Of a stretch of 64,000 nt of DNA, positions 18,624 to 27,791 are shown one piece after another; within the stretch, counting starts at the first letter, position 1, and the number at the start of each line of letters is the position of its first letter. The position numbers were made by a program, and so were the translations under genes. Origin of the DNA: Betaproteobacteria bacterium (lineage in GTDB: Bacteria; Pseudomonadota; Gammaproteobacteria; Burkholderiales; UBA6910); the NCBI GenBank assembly GCA_016183615.1, contig JACPEG010000003.1, positions 1 to 64,000 on the forward strand. The letters run 5' to 3'. The notes below the pieces were generated by a model that saw only the letters and a program-made list of their open reading frames with translations, was not told the DNA's origin and searched no databases.

Positions 18624-19340
18624 ATGCTCGCCCTGCTCGCCCTGCTTTGCCTCCTGCCGCCGGTAACACTTGCGGCGGAGGACTTCGCCGCAGAGCGCCG
18701 CCGGATGGCGGACCAGATCGGCACCATGGCGGCGCAGACGGCGTTCGAGACCGCGCGGCCCCGCTTCGACTCCCGGGTGATGGACGCCCTGGCGAAGGTG
18801 CCGCGTCACCGCTTCGTCCCGGCAAACCAGATGTCCCACGCCTATGAGAACCGCCCGCTGCCCATCGGCTACGGACAGACCATCTCCCAGCCCTACATCG
18901 TCGCCCTGATGACCGACCTCGCCAATCCGCAGCCCGGGCAGAAAGTGCTGGAGATCGGCACCGGCTCCGGCTACCAGGCGGCGATCCTTGCGGAACTCGC
19001 GGGCTGGGTCTACACGATCGAGATCGTCGAGCCCCTTGCGAAACAGGCTGAAGAGCGCCTGAAGGCCCTCGATTACCGCAACGTGGAGGTGCAGGCGGGA
19101 GACGGCTACTACGGATGGGCGGCCCATGCGCCCTTCGACGCCATCATCGTCACCGCCGCGGCGAGCCATGTCCCGCCGCCCCTGGTGAAGCAGCTCAAGC
19201 CCGGCGGAAGAATGGTGATTCCGGTGGGCACGCCCTTTCTCACCCAGAACCTCATGCTGGTGGAGAAGGCCGCGGACGGGAGCGTCTCCAGCCGCCAGAT
19301 TCTCCCGGTGCGGTTCGTGCCGCTCACCGGCGGACATTGA
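18624..19340 (+). CDS. Exported protein-L-isoaspartate O-methyltransferase-like protein
   Basis: PCMTs methylate isoaspartyl residues using SAM. The 238-residue product contains the family core: VPRHRFVP, GYGQTISQPYIVALMTDL, the SAM motif VLEIGTGSGYQAAIL, DGYYGW and PFDAIIVTAAASHVPPPL. Unlike cytoplasmic Pcm it begins with a hydrophobic signal-like segment (MLALLALLCLLPPVTLAAED), so it may be periplasmic or membrane-anchored; how it would obtain SAM there is unclear. It lies 6 bp before a membrane-embedded spermidine-synthase-like gene and is probably co-transcribed. Confidence 0.82.
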   Translation: MLALLALLCLLPPVTLAAEDFAAERRRMADQIGTMAAQTAFETARPRFDSRVMDALAKVPRHRFVPANQMSHAYENRPLPIGYGQTISQPYIVALMTDLANPQPGQKVLEIGTGSGYQAAILAELAGWVYTIEIVEPLAKQAEERLKALDYRNVEVQAGDGYYGWAAHAPFDAIIVTAAASHVPPPLVKQLKPGGRMVIPVGTPFLTQNLMLVEKAADGSVSSRQILPVRFVPLTGGH

Positions 19341-19346
19341 GGAAGG

Positions 19347-21797
19347 ATGAAGGACCGTCCTCCCTTCATCGCCATCGCGCTGATTTCCGCCGCCGCGCTT
19401 GGCTACGAAGTGCTGCTCACCCGGCTGTTCTCCATCACCCTGTGGCATCACTTTGCCTACATGATCATCAGCGCCGCACTGCTGGGCTACGGCGCGAGCG
19501 GCACGTTCCTGGTCCTGGCGCGAAGCCGCCTCGAAACGCGCTTCGACGCCGCGTTCGTGGCGTCTGCCGCCACGTTCGGGCTTTCCATCGCGCCGAGCTT
19601 CCTCCTCGCCCAGCGCATTTCTTTCAATCCGCTGGAGCTGTTCTGGGATCCCCGGCAGGCGCTCTACCTGCTGGGGCTGTACCTCGTCCTGTTTGTGCCG
19701 TTCTTTTGCGCCGGCACCTGCACCGGCCTGGCGTTTTCCCGTTTCCGGGGGCGCATTCACCGGGTCTACGCCGCCGACATCCTCGGCGCCGGCGCGGGAA
19801 GCCTCGGCATCGTGCTGGCGCTATTCGCCTTTCCCCCCGTGCAGGCGCTCACGCTGCTTTCGGCACTGGGGCTGCTCGCCGCCGCAATCGCCGCCCTGGA
19901 GACGCGCTCCGGATTCGTTCAGTTTGCGGCGCTCCTTGCGGGCGCCGGGCTGATGGCGGCGATCCCCGCCGAAAGCTGGATCGAGCTTCGCCCCTCTCCC
20001 TACAAGGAACTGAGCCAGACCCTTCAGGTCGCCGGCGCCCGGGTCGTCGCGCGGCACTCCAGCCCCCTGGCGCAAATTACCGTGGTGGAGAGCCCGCGGG
20101 TGCCGTTCCGTCATGCGCCGGGGATGAGCCTCGCCTCCCCCGCGGAGCCGGCGCCCCAGCTCGCGGTCTTCTCCGACGGCGAGGGGCTGAATCCCCTGAC
20201 CCGCTTCGACGGCGACCTGGCGCCGCTCGCGTACCTGGACTACCTCACCTCGGCGCTGCCTTACCACCTGAAGCGCGAGCCGCGGGTGCTGGTGCTCGGC
20301 GCCGGCGCCGGCGCCGACGTGCTGCAGGCCCTGTACCACCGATCGCCGCGGGTGGACGCGGTGGAGCTCGACCCCCAGGTGGTGGCGCTCCTGCGCGGCC
20401 AATTCGCCGGATACGCGGGGCGCCTCTATGAGCGGCCCGAGCTGCGGGTTCACGTCGCGGAGGCCCGCGGCTTCGTGGCCGGAAGCCCCGAGCGCTACGA
20501 TCTGATCCAGGTGGCGCTGGTGGACGCCTTTAGCGTGGCTTCGGCGGGGCTGCATGCCCTGTCCGAGAGCTATCTTTACACCGTGGAGGCCCTGCAGGAT
20601 TACCTGGGCCACCTGCAGCCCGACGGCCTGCTGGCGGTGACCCGCTGGGTGACGCTGCCGCCCCGGGACACCCTGAAGCTGTTCGCAACCGCCGTGGCAG
20701 CGCTGAAGCGCTCGGGCCTGCCCCATCCCGAGCGGCGCCTGGCGCTGATTCGCGGCTGGAAAACCGCCACGCTCATCGTCAAGAATGGGGAGTTCAACGA
20801 ACGGGAGATCGCCGCGCTGCGGGCGTTCTGCCGGACGCGCTCTTTCGATCCGGCCTACTTTCCCGGGATCGCTCCCGACGAGACCAACCGCTACAACCGC
20901 CTCGACGAATCCTATTTCTACGATGGCGCCACGGCGCTCCTGTCTCCCCGGCGCGACGCCTTCATCGAGGGCTACAAGTTCCACATCGAACCCGCCACCG
21001 ACGACCGGCCCTATTTCTTCCGCTTCCTCAGGTGGCGGTCGCTGCCGGAGATCCTGGCGCTCAAGGACCGCGGCGGGCTGCCGCTCCTGGAATGGGGCTA
21101 CCCGGTGCTCGCCGTGGCGCTGGCCCAGGCCGTCGCGGCGGGCGCACTTCTCATTCTGCTGCCGCTGCCCCGCATCCGCGGCGAGACCGGGATGCGCCGC
21201 GGACGGGTCGCCGCCTACTTCCTCGGCATCGGCCTGGGTTTCATGTTCCTGGAGATCGCCTTCATCCAGAAGTTCATCCTGTTCCTCGCGCATCCGCTGT
21301 ATGCGGTGGCCGTCGTGCTGTGCGCGTTCCTCGTTTTCGCCGGGCTGGGCAGCCTGCTTTCCCGCTCCGTGGTGACGGCCCTGGAACGGGCCACCGACCG
21401 CCCGCTGCGCTGGGTCGCGGCGGCCATCGGGGCCTTCGCCCTCGCCTATATCTTTGTGCTCCCGCCCCTGTTTCGGGAACTCATGGGCCTCCCCGGCCTG
21501 TCAAAGGTAGCGATTTCCGTCGCCGCCATCGCGCCCCTCGCTTTCCTGCTGGGCCTGCCGTTTCCCACCGGGCTCGCGCGGGTTGGCCGGGAAGCCGAGG
21601 CGCTCATTCCCTGGGCCTGGGCGGTGAATGGGTGCGCCTCGGTGGTGGGCGCCGTGCTGGCCGCCCTGCTCGCGGTCCACCTGGGCTTTACCGTGGTGGT
21701 GATCCTGGCGGTGGTTCTTTACCTGTTGGCATTGGGAGTTGCATTCGAAGGGACCGCCGCAGCGCCAAATGGACAACCCGCCCCCGAGCCTTCATAA
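19347..21797 (+). CDS. Polytopic membrane protein with spermidine-synthase-like domain
   Basis: The 816-residue protein has about six N-terminal membrane segments (residues 1-210), a soluble SAM-binding domain (about 280-440) with [16 protein letters not shown] and [14 protein letters not shown], and several more membrane segments after about 580. This fused architecture is widespread but mostly uncharacterised. A true aminopropyltransferase active site cannot be confirmed. The residues after VALVDAF are where synthases carry catalytic acids. It directly follows the exported PCMT-like gene, so both may act on an envelope substrate. Confidence 0.75.
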   Translation: MKDRPPFIAIALISAAALGYEVLLTRLFSITLWHHFAYMIISAALLGYGASGTFLVLARSRLETRFDAAFVASAATFGLSIAPSFLLAQRISFNPLELFWDPRQALYLLGLYLVLFVPFFCAGTCTGLAFSRFRGRIHRVYAADILGAGAGSLGIVLALFAFPPVQALTLLSALGLLAAAIAALETRSGFVQFAALLAGAGLMAAIPAESWIELRPSPYKELSQTLQVAGARVVARHSSPLAQITVVESPRVPFRHAPGMSLASPAEPAPQLAVFSDGEGLNPLTRFDGDLAPLAYLDYLTSALPYHLKREPRVLVLGAGAGADVLQALYHRSPRVDAVELDPQVVALLRGQFAGYAGRLYERPELRVHVAEARGFVAGSPERYDLIQVALVDAFSVASAGLHALSESYLYTVEALQDYLGHLQPDGLLAVTRWVTLPPRDTLKLFATAVAALKRSGLPHPERRLALIRGWKTATLIVKNGEFNEREIAALRAFCRTRSFDPAYFPGIAPDETNRYNRLDESYFYDGATALLSPRRDAFIEGYKFHIEPATDDRPYFFRFLRWRSLPEILALKDRGGLPLLEWGYPVLAVALAQAVAAGALLILLPLPRIRGETGMRRGRVAAYFLGIGLGFMFLEIAFIQKFILFLAHPLYAVAVVLCAFLVFAGLGSLLSRSVVTALERATDRPLRWVAAAIGAFALAYIFVLPPLFRELMGLPGLSKVAISVAAIAPLAFLLGLPFPTGLARVGREAEALIPWAWAVNGCASVVGAVLAALLAVHLGFTVVVILAVVLYLLALGVAFEGTAAAPNGQPAPEPS

Positions 21798-21826
21798 TTG
21801 CCCCTTCCCGAAAACTCCGTGGATTC

Positions 21827-22369
21827 ATGAAGTTTCTTTTTGACCTGTTTCCGGTCATCCTGTTTTTTGTCACCTTCAAGCTCGCGGGCATCTACGCCGC
21901 CACCGCGGTCGCCATCGCCGCCACCTTTCTCCAGATCGGCTGGGTGTGGTTCAGGCACCGGAAAGTGGACACCATGCTGTGGGTGAGCCTTGCGGTGATT
22001 ACGGTGTTCGGCGGCGCCACGCTGGCGCTGCGCGACGAGATGTTCATCAAGTGGAAGCCCACCATCCTGTACTGGCTGTTCGGCGCCATCCTCGCCGGCG
22101 GCCAGCTCGGGTTCGGCAAGAACCTGATCCGCGCCATGCTGGCGGCGCAGATTGCGCTGCCCGACTTCGTTTGGTCCCGGCTCAACTGGAGCTGGATCGG
22201 GTTCTTCGCATTCATGGGGGCGGCGAACCTGTTCGTGGCCTACAACTTCTCCACCGACGGCTGGGTGAACTTCAAGCTGTTCGGCGGCATGGGCCTGATG
22301 CTGGTGTTCGTGCTGCTGCAGGGCGTGATGCTGGCAAAATACGTGGAAGACAAAAAGGAAAATTCCTGA
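21827..22369 (+). CDS. yciB: Inner-membrane septation protein A
   Basis: YciB (IspZ) is a five-segment membrane protein linked to septation and envelope integrity. The 180-residue product matches throughout: [71 protein letters not shown] and [15 protein letters not shown]. Its stop overlaps the start of yciI by one base, and yciI in turn overlaps bolA, so these are one operon. Confidence 0.94.
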   Translation: MKFLFDLFPVILFFVTFKLAGIYAATAVAIAATFLQIGWVWFRHRKVDTMLWVSLAVITVFGGATLALRDEMFIKWKPTILYWLFGAILAGGQLGFGKNLIRAMLAAQIALPDFVWSRLNWSWIGFFAFMGAANLFVAYNFSTDGWVNFKLFGGMGLMLVFVLLQGVMLAKYVEDKKENS

Positions 22370-22671
22370 TGCTGTACGTTATTCTCGGCGAGGACACCCC
22401 GGGCAGCCTGGACCGGCGCCTTGCCGCGCGCCCCGAGCACGTGAAGCGGCTTCAGGCGCTCCAGCAGGAGGGGCGCCTGGTGCTGGCCGGGCCGTTTCCG
22501 GCGATCGACGCGACTGACCCGGGACCCGCGGGGTTTTCCGGCAGCCTCATCATCGCGGAGTTTCCCTCTCTCGCCGAGGCAAAAGCCTGGGCCGATGCCG
22601 ACCCCTACGCCGCCACCGGCGTGTTCAGGACCGTCAGCGTCAAACCATTCAGGAAGGTCTTCCTCCAGTGA
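22369..22671 (+). CDS. yciI: YciI family protein
   Basis: A 100-residue ferredoxin-fold YciI protein. The conserved His/Asp pair typical of the family is seen in [25 protein letters not shown], and the C-terminal segment is [22 protein letters not shown]. Function is not established; relatives are thought to act on small molecules. The start overlaps the yciB stop (TGATG) and its stop overlaps the bolA GTG start. Confidence 0.9.
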   Translation: MLYVILGEDTPGSLDRRLAARPEHVKRLQALQQEGRLVLAGPFPAIDATDPGPAGFSGSLIIAEFPSLAEAKAWADADPYAATGVFRTVSVKPFRKVFLQ

Positions 22672-22931
22672 CCACGGTAGAGAAAATCCGCGCCAGGCTC
22701 GGCGCCCTGTCCCCCGAGAAGCTCGACATCGTGGACGAAAGCCACAAGCATGCGGGCCACGAGGGCGCCAAGGGAGGCGGAGGCCATTACGCCGTGACCA
22801 TCGTGTCCCGCGTCTTCGAGGGCAAGAACACCATGGCCCGCCACCGCATGGTGTACGGCGCCGTTTCCGATCTCATGCCCCGGGAGATTCACGCGCTCAG
22901 CATCCGCGCCAGCGCTCCCGGGGAAATCTGA
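22668..22931 (+). CDS. bolA: BolA family protein
   Basis: An 87-residue BolA protein, of the kind that pairs with monothiol glutaredoxins in iron-sulfur handling and regulation. [29 protein letters not shown] contains the histidine used for cluster binding, and [15 protein letters not shown] is the helix-turn-helix-like segment. Translation starts at GTG 22668 inside the yciI stop (GTGA), indicating coupling. Confidence 0.9.
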   Translation: MTTVEKIRARLGALSPEKLDIVDESHKHAGHEGAKGGGGHYAVTIVSRVFEGKNTMARHRMVYGAVSDLMPREIHALSIRASAPGEI

Positions 22932-22966
22932 TTCATCCGTCGTTTTCAACCAGCCAAGGAAGTCAC

Positions 22967-23776
22967 ATGCGAACCATCCGAATTTTCCAGATCGCTTTTG
23001 CCCTGTACTCGGGGCTGGCAGCGCTGTCCGCCTGCAACGCGCAACAGCCGGCTGCGGCCACGGGGACCGTCGCGAAAGTCAACGGCACCGCGATTCCCCA
23101 GTCGCGCCTGGAACTCATCGTCCGCGAGCGGACGAGCCAGGGGCAGCCCGACTCCCCCGAACTTCGCAGGAGCGTGCGCGAGGACCTCATTAACCGGGAA
23201 ATCCTGGCCCAGGAGGCCGTAAGAAAAGGGCTCGACAAGAACGCGGACGTCGCCGCGCAGGTCGATCTTGCCCGCCAGTCCGTGCTGGTCCGGGCCTTCC
23301 TCCAGGATCACCTGAAGGCAAACCCGGTAAGCGACGACGCGCTGATGAAGGATTACGAAACCATCAAGGGCCAGCTCGGCAACAAGGAGTACAAGGCGCG
23401 CCACATCCTGGTGGACAAGGAGGAGGATGCCAAGGCCATCATCGCCCAGATCAAGAAGGGCACCAAGTTCGAGAAGCTGGCCTCCGACAAGTCCAAGGAC
23501 ATGGGGTCGAAATCGAAGGGCGGTGAGCTGGAGTGGAGCTCGTCCGGGAACTTCGTCCTGCCCTTTGCCAGCGCGCTGACCAAGCTGCAGAAAGGCCAGA
23601 TGACCCAGGAGCCGGTGCAGAGCCAGTTCGGCTGGCACGTGATCCGGCTCGATGACGTGCGTCCGCTCAAGGCACCCTCGTTCGAGGAAGTAAAGCCGAA
23701 TCTGGCGCAGCGCGTCCAGCAGCAGCAGCTGGAAAAGTTCATCAGCGAGCTGCGGGCGAAGGCGAAGGTGGAATAG
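22967..23776 (+). CDS. Parvulin-type peptidyl-prolyl isomerase, probable lipoprotein
   Basis: The 269-residue PpiC/PrsA-like foldase assists envelope protein folding. The N-terminus carries a lipobox (LSAC at residues 20-23), so it is probably an outer- or inner-membrane lipoprotein. A SurA-N-like segment (about 35-115) precedes the parvulin domain (about 125-225) with KARHILVDKEEDAKAI, GGELEW and FGWHVIRLDD. AAGGAAG precedes the ATG at 22967. It closes the yciB-yciI-bolA operon, an arrangement common in betaproteobacteria. Confidence 0.88.
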   Translation: MRTIRIFQIAFALYSGLAALSACNAQQPAAATGTVAKVNGTAIPQSRLELIVRERTSQGQPDSPELRRSVREDLINREILAQEAVRKGLDKNADVAAQVDLARQSVLVRAFLQDHLKANPVSDDALMKDYETIKGQLGNKEYKARHILVDKEEDAKAIIAQIKKGTKFEKLASDKSKDMGSKSKGGELEWSSSGNFVLPFASALTKLQKGQMTQEPVQSQFGWHVIRLDDVRPLKAPSFEEVKPNLAQRVQQQQLEKFISELRAKAKVE

Positions 23777-23850
23777 TAGGTTGGGCTTCGCTTGCGAAGC
23801 TTAACAATCTAGCCCCATGCGGAACGTTGGGCATGAATGCCCAACCTACG
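23776..23850. repeat. GTAGGTTGGGC-family palindromic repeat
   Basis: A composite element with outer arms GTAGGTTGGGC and GCCCAACCTAC and inner hairpins GCTTCGCTTGCGAAGC and GGGCATGAATGCCC. It starts one base after the parvulin stop codon and nearly duplicates the element at 25514-25590. Confidence 0.8.
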
Positions 23851-23868
23851 CAGTGGCGCCAGTTTTCG

Positions 23869-23930
23869 GGTAGGGTGCGTCCCACGCACCATTCATGCGC
23901 CGGAATCGGTGCGCTGGGTGCTCCCTACGC
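23869..23930. repeat. TAGGGTGCGT palindromic repeat
   Basis: GTAGGGTGCGT-CCC-ACGCACC is followed, after about 17 bp, by a second hairpin (GGTGCG...) ending in CTCCCTACGC. The outer GTAGGG/CCCTAC arms resemble the other repeat families here in plan but not in sequence. Confidence 0.6.
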
Positions 23931-24012
23931 GCGGGGGCGCGGCACGCGCGGCCGCGCCGCGCTAGAATAGCGCCGACAACCGCGCCCGCCTTCCACCAAT
24001 AACACGCGCACC

Positions 24013-25518
24013 ATGGCGACCCCTTCCATCCCGGCCCAGCCCGTCTTCCGCACCGCCGAGATCCGCGAAATCGAGAAGCGCGCGATCGCGGGGTCCAACC
24101 CTCCCCGGCTCATGGATCTCGCCGGCCACGCCGCGGCGGAACTGGCCCGGGAACTGGCGGGCGACCGCGCCGACATCCTGGTTCTCGCCGGGCCCGGCAA
24201 CAACGGCGGCGACGCCTTCGTCTGCGCCCGCTACCTGCGCCAGTGGTGGTTCAGCGTCACGGTTGTGTTCGCCGGACGTGTCGAGAAGCTCTCTACCGAT
24301 GCGAAGCAGGCCCTGGACGAATGGCGCGCCGCGGGCGGGGACGTGGTCGACGCCCTTCCCGCCCGGCGCGATTTCGGGCTCGTCATCGACGGCCTGTTCG
24401 GCATCGGCCTGGAACGCGGTCTCGAAGGAGTCTACAAGGCGCTGGTGGAAAGCCTCAACGGCCTCGAGTGTCCCGTGCTCTCGATCGACATCCCCAGCGG
24501 GCTCGCGAGCGACACCGGCCAGGTGCGCGGCGGCGCGATGCGGGCCGGCCACACGGTCACCTTCATCGGCCTGAAGCCGGGGCTGCTTACCGCGGACGGG
24601 CCCGAATACTGCGGCCGCATCCACCTTCGGGAGCTCGGTCTCGACCCGGAGGCGCTCGTCGCCCCGTCCGTCTGGCGGATCGGGGAATCCGCGGTTTCGG
24701 GCTTCCTGCCGCGGCGGCCGTTCAACAGCCACAAGGGGCTGTACGGCTCGGTGGCAATCCTGGGCGGAGCCCCCGGCATGACCGGGGCAGCGTTGCTGGC
24801 GGGACGCGCCGCGCTGAAGCTGGGAGCCGGGCGAACCTACGTGGGATTCATCGGCCCGGCGCCGGTCGTGGATACCGAGCAGCCGGAACTGATGCTGCGC
24901 CCCGCCGATGAGGTGATGGGACTCTCCAACCTAAGCTGTATCGTCGCCGGTCCCGGGCTCGGCCAGTCGGTGGACGCGTGCCTCCACCTGGACGCTGCAC
25001 TGGCCACGGGCCTGCCCCTGGTACTCGACGCCGATGCGCTCAATCTCATCGCGGCCTTCCCCGATCTCCAGAACCGCCTGAAGAGCCGCCAGGAAGCCAC
25101 GCTCGCGACGCCCCATCCGGCGGAAGCGGCGCGGCTGTTATCCACCGATACCGCATCGATCCAGGCAGACCGCCTCGCCGCGGCCCTGGATCTGGCGCGC
25201 CGCTTCCGCATCTGCGTGGCGCTGAAGGGCGCCGGAACGGTCTGCGCCCTGCCGGACGGACGAATGTTCATCAACTCCTCCGGCAATCCGGGCATGGCGA
25301 GTGCGGGAATGGGCGACGTGCTTTCGGGAATGCTGGGGGCTTTTCTGGCCCAGGGGCTGGATGCGGAGCACGCTCTGCTGCTCGGGGTTTATCTCCATGG
25401 GGCCGCCGCCGATCGGGCGGTGGCGAAGGAAATCGGCCCGGTGGGCCTCACGGCATCGGAAGTCACGGAACAAGCCAGGCGGCTGCTCAATCGCTGGGTG
25501 TACCGGACGCCTTCGTAG
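24013..25518 (+). CDS. nnr: Bifunctional NAD(P)H-hydrate epimerase/dehydratase
   Basis: This enzyme repairs damaged NADHX/NADPHX. The 501-residue protein joins a YjeF-N epimerase domain (about 1-215; LAGPGNNGGDAFVCARYL) to an ADP-dependent dehydratase domain (about 225-495; HKGLYGSVAILGGAPGMTGAALLAGRAAL, VLDADALN, TPHPAEAARLL, GNPGMASAGMGDVLSGMLG). Both halves look intact. The TAG stop lies inside the palindromic repeat that begins at 25514. Confidence 0.95.
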   Translation: MATPSIPAQPVFRTAEIREIEKRAIAGSNPPRLMDLAGHAAAELARELAGDRADILVLAGPGNNGGDAFVCARYLRQWWFSVTVVFAGRVEKLSTDAKQALDEWRAAGGDVVDALPARRDFGLVIDGLFGIGLERGLEGVYKALVESLNGLECPVLSIDIPSGLASDTGQVRGGAMRAGHTVTFIGLKPGLLTADGPEYCGRIHLRELGLDPEALVAPSVWRIGESAVSGFLPRRPFNSHKGLYGSVAILGGAPGMTGAALLAGRAALKLGAGRTYVGFIGPAPVVDTEQPELMLRPADEVMGLSNLSCIVAGPGLGQSVDACLHLDAALATGLPLVLDADALNLIAAFPDLQNRLKSRQEATLATPHPAEAARLLSTDTASIQADRLAAALDLARRFRICVALKGAGTVCALPDGRMFINSSGNPGMASAGMGDVLSGMLGAFLAQGLDAEHALLLGVYLHGAAADRAVAKEIGPVGLTASEVTEQARRLLNRWVYRTPS

Positions 25519-25590
25519 GTTGGGCTTCGCTTGCGAAGCCCAACCATTCTGCCGGGCGCGGAATGTTGGGCATGAATGCCCAACCTACGC
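25514..25590. repeat. GTAGGTTGGGC-family repeat supplying the nnr stop codon
   Basis: Same composite structure as 23776-23850 (outer GTAGGTTGGGC/GCCCAACCTAC; inner GCTTCGCTTGCGAAGC and GGGCATGAATGCCC). The TAG of its first GTAGG is the stop codon of the upstream gene. A further half element (GTTGGGCCCATGAATC...GAGCCCAACCTAC) follows at 25622-25652. Confidence 0.8.
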
Positions 25591-25621
25591 GCTGCCCAAC
25601 GATCCGGGATCCATCTCGTCA

Positions 25622-25652
25622 TGTTGGGCCCATGAATCGGAGCCCAACCTAC
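25622..25652. repeat. GTAGGTTGGGC-family half element
   Basis: TTGGGC and GCCCAA arms around CCATGAATCGGA, ending CCTACC. It stands 32 bp after the full element and before the convergent DUF190 gene. Confidence 0.65.
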
Positions 25653-25690
25653 CCACTGCGTGGTTCCGCTCTACGAGCATCGTTTACCGT

Positions 25691-26020
25691 TCACGTTTTT
25701 ATGGTGCGTCCCACCGTCCCGTACTCGGCCTTCACCAGCACGTAAAACAGGTCGAGCCGGTGCTCTTCCAGCAGCTTCAGGAAATCCTTGGCCTGGCGGT
25801 CGGTCATCACGAATCCCACTTCGATCGGAAGGTCGCCCGCCAGCTCGAAAAAGGTTTCCTCGTGCAGCTTGCCGTGGCGGCCATAGCCGGCGATGGCGCG
25901 GAATACCGAGCAGCCGGGAACGCCCAGGTCGCGGGCCTTCTCCACCATCCACTCGTAAAGCAGCCGGCCTTCGTACTCGCTAAATTCCGTCACGTAGATC
26001 TTGAGATGAACGCCCTCCAT
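25691..26020 (-). CDS. DUF190 family protein (crcB-linked copy)
   Basis: A 109-residue PII-like-fold DUF190 protein. The family block is clear: LKIYVTEFSEYEGRLLYEWMVE, GCSVFRAIAGYGRHGKLHEETFFEL and LPIEVGFVMTD. It is 8 bp downstream of crcB and has a strong AGGAGG site, so it is translated from the same message. DUF190 proteins often accompany fluoride channel genes, and a second copy at 49813 sits behind a fluoride riboswitch, so a role in fluoride resistance or its regulation is likely but unproved. Confidence 0.87.
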   Translation of the reverse strand: MEGVHLKIYVTEFSEYEGRLLYEWMVEKARDLGVPGCSVFRAIAGYGRHGKLHEETFFELAGDLPIEVGFVMTDRQAKDFLKLLEEHRLDLFYVLVKAEYGTVGRTIKT

Positions 26021-26028
26021 ACGCCCTC

Positions 26029-26412
26029 CTAGGTTTGGAAGCCCCTGACCGTCAGGATGCCGAGCAGCGTCATGACGAGCGATCCCGCGAGGTGGGCCGC
26101 GATCATCGCCAGAGCCCAGAAATACTGCAAGCGCAGCAGCAGCGTGAGCGCTTCCGCGGAAAATGTGGAAAAAGTCGTGAGCCCGCCGAGAAAGCCGGTA
26201 ATGATGAATAGCCGCGCTTCGGGGGAAAAGACCGCGTGCTCGGCGAACAGCTCGACGGCGACGCCGATGAGATAGCCGCCCACCAGGTTGGCGGCCAGCG
26301 TGCCCAGGGGCACCGTCGGAAAAACGGGGTTGAGCGCCATGCCCAGCCACCAGCGCAACCACGCTCCGAGCGCGGCTCCCGCCCCCACTGCGGCGACGGC
26401 GTAGATCCCCAT
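26029..26412 (-). CDS. crcB: Fluoride channel CrcB/Fluc
   Basis: CrcB forms dual-topology dimeric fluoride channels in the inner membrane. The 127-residue product has four hydrophobic segments and the family motifs GAALGAWLRWWLG, GTLAANLVGGYLIG (pore asparagine) and the central GFLGGLTTFSTFSAE with the TM3 Phe/Thr/Ser residues. It is the first gene of a crcB-DUF190 pair. I looked for a fluoride riboswitch in the 100 bp upstream and did not see one. Confidence 0.92.
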   Translation of the reverse strand: MGIYAVAAVGAGAALGAWLRWWLGMALNPVFPTVPLGTLAANLVGGYLIGVAVELFAEHAVFSPEARLFIITGFLGGLTTFSTFSAEALTLLLRLQYFWALAMIAAHLAGSLVMTLLGILTVRGFQT

Positions 26413-26502
26413 CCTGGTCGGCCTTGTTGTTGTCGGAGTGTCCGCCCGAAAGCATACCTTGATTGACGGTGCCCGCCCAGTGGCAGCGGCCTCCGCCTGA
26501 AT

Positions 26503-26690
26503 CGGATCGGGAATGAATTCCCTCCTACGTTTGGTCGTGCCAAGAGTGGTAGGAGGGGATTTATCCCCGATCCGGGTCGCGAATGAATTCGCTCCTACGT
26601 TTGGTCGTGCCAAGAGTGGTAGGAGGGGATTTATCCCCGACAACAGGGCGACGATGGTCGCGAATAAATTCGCTCCTACCTCACCTCGTC
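26503..26690. repeat. GTAGGAG-family palindromic repeats, tandemly duplicated
   Basis: Units 26511-26570 and 26581-26640 are 60-bp direct copies differing at one position. Each contains GAATGAATTC, CTCCTAC, then GGTAGGAG and the hairpin GGGGATTTATCCCC. A further partial unit (TCGCGAATAAATTCGCTCC) ends at the modC stop codon. The outer arms GGTAGGAG/CTCCTACC can pair. The same family recurs at 53351-53453. It lies between crcB and modC. Confidence 0.85.
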
Positions 26691-27791
26691 CCAGGGCATG
26701 AGATGGATGCCCTCGGCGAGCAGCGACACGGTCACCTGCTCCCCGGGACCGAGCTGGTTGCGCCGGGCCACGTGGGTGGGTACCGTCATGGCGAGCGGGT
26801 GCTCCGCCTGTCCGTCCACCAGGATCGTGACGCTTGTCATTTCTCCCAGCTCCACGTACTCGTCGATGACGCCGGGAAGCGGGTTTTCCCGCTCGCCGCG
26901 GGAGGGACGGTCGCGGCGGTGCAGGATGACGTTTTCCGGCGGAATCACCCAGCACACCCGGGTCCGGGGCGAAAACGCTCCGTTGTGGCGGGCCTCCAGC
27001 GCGTGCTCCTTCCAGCGCAGAACCGTGACGCCCGCCTCCAACCGCTGTTCCAGCACTTCCCCCTCGAACAGGTTGGTGAGCCCGATGAGCCGCGCCACCA
27101 GGGCGTTCTTCGGCCGGGCCATGATCTCCGAGGGGGGGCCGGCGTGCAGGGTCTGCCCGCGGTGCAGGATGCAGATGCGGTCCGCCAGCGCCCGCGCCTC
27201 GTCGAGATCGTGGGTGACCAGCACAATGGGAATCTTCAGCCTTTTCCTCAACTGGGCCAGCTCCCGCTGCAGCTTGCGGCGCGTGGCCTGATCCACCGCC
27301 GAAAACGGCTCGTCGAGGAGCAGTACCTGGGGATCGCGCGCCAGGGCCCGGGCCAGCGCCACCCGCTGCTGCTGGCCTCCGGAAAGCTCCCGCGGGCGCC
27401 GCGCTTCGAGACCGTGCAGATGCACCAGCTCCAGGAGTTCCCGCGCCCGCTTCTCCCGCTCACCGTTCGCCAGATGCCCCAGGGCCACCACCACGTTGCC
27501 CAGCGCCGTCAGGTGGGGGAACAGCGCATAGTGCTGGAACACCAGCCCTACCGAGCGCGCCTGGGGCGGAAGCCCGATCCCGGCGGCGCTGTCGAGCCAA
27601 ACCTCGCCGTGGCACCGCACCTTCCCGCTTTGTGGCGAGAATAACCCGGCGATGCAGCGCAGGATGGTGGATTTGCCGCTGCCGGAAGGCCCCACCAGCG
27701 CGAGCAGCTCGCCCGCCTCGCAGCCGAATTCCGCCCCTAGCGGAATGGGTGAGTCCTGATGAAGCGCGACGTGCAGTCCCGACTCAGCCAT
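26676..27791 (-). CDS. modC: Molybdate ABC transporter ATPase ModC
   Basis: ModC energises molybdate import. The 371-residue protein has an N-terminal ATPase domain (Walker [11 protein letters not shown]-loop [16 protein letters not shown], signature [15 protein letters not shown], Walker [13 protein letters not shown], switch His in VTHDLDEA) and a C-terminal TOBE/MOP oxyanion domain (about 295-365). It overlaps the end of modB by 8 bp. Its TAG stop is inside a GTAGGAG-family repeat, so the natural C-terminus may have been altered by repeat insertion. Confidence 0.93.
   Translation of the reverse strand: MAESGLHVALHQDSPIPLGAEFGCEAGELLALVGPSGSGKSTILRCIAGLFSPQSGKVRCHGEVWLDSAAGIGLPPQARSVGLVFQHYALFPHLTALGNVVVALGHLANGEREKRARELLELVHLHGLEARRPRELSGGQQQRVALARALARDPQVLLLDEPFSAVDQATRRKLQRELAQLRKRLKIPIVLVTHDLDEARALADRICILHRGQTLHAGPPSEIMARPKNALVARLIGLTNLFEGEVLEQRLEAGVTVLRWKEHALEARHNGAFSPRTRVCWVIPPENVILHRRDRPSRGERENPLPGVIDEYVELGEMTSVTILVDGQAEHPLAMTVPTHVARRNQLGPGEQVTVSLLAEGIHLMPWDEVR

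Noticed and set aside
26413-26510. Fluoride riboswitch upstream of crcB
   Set aside because: I compared both strands with the aptamer blocks (GATGG, AACCGCC, CTGATG, GCCTAC) seen at 49633 and found no ordered match.
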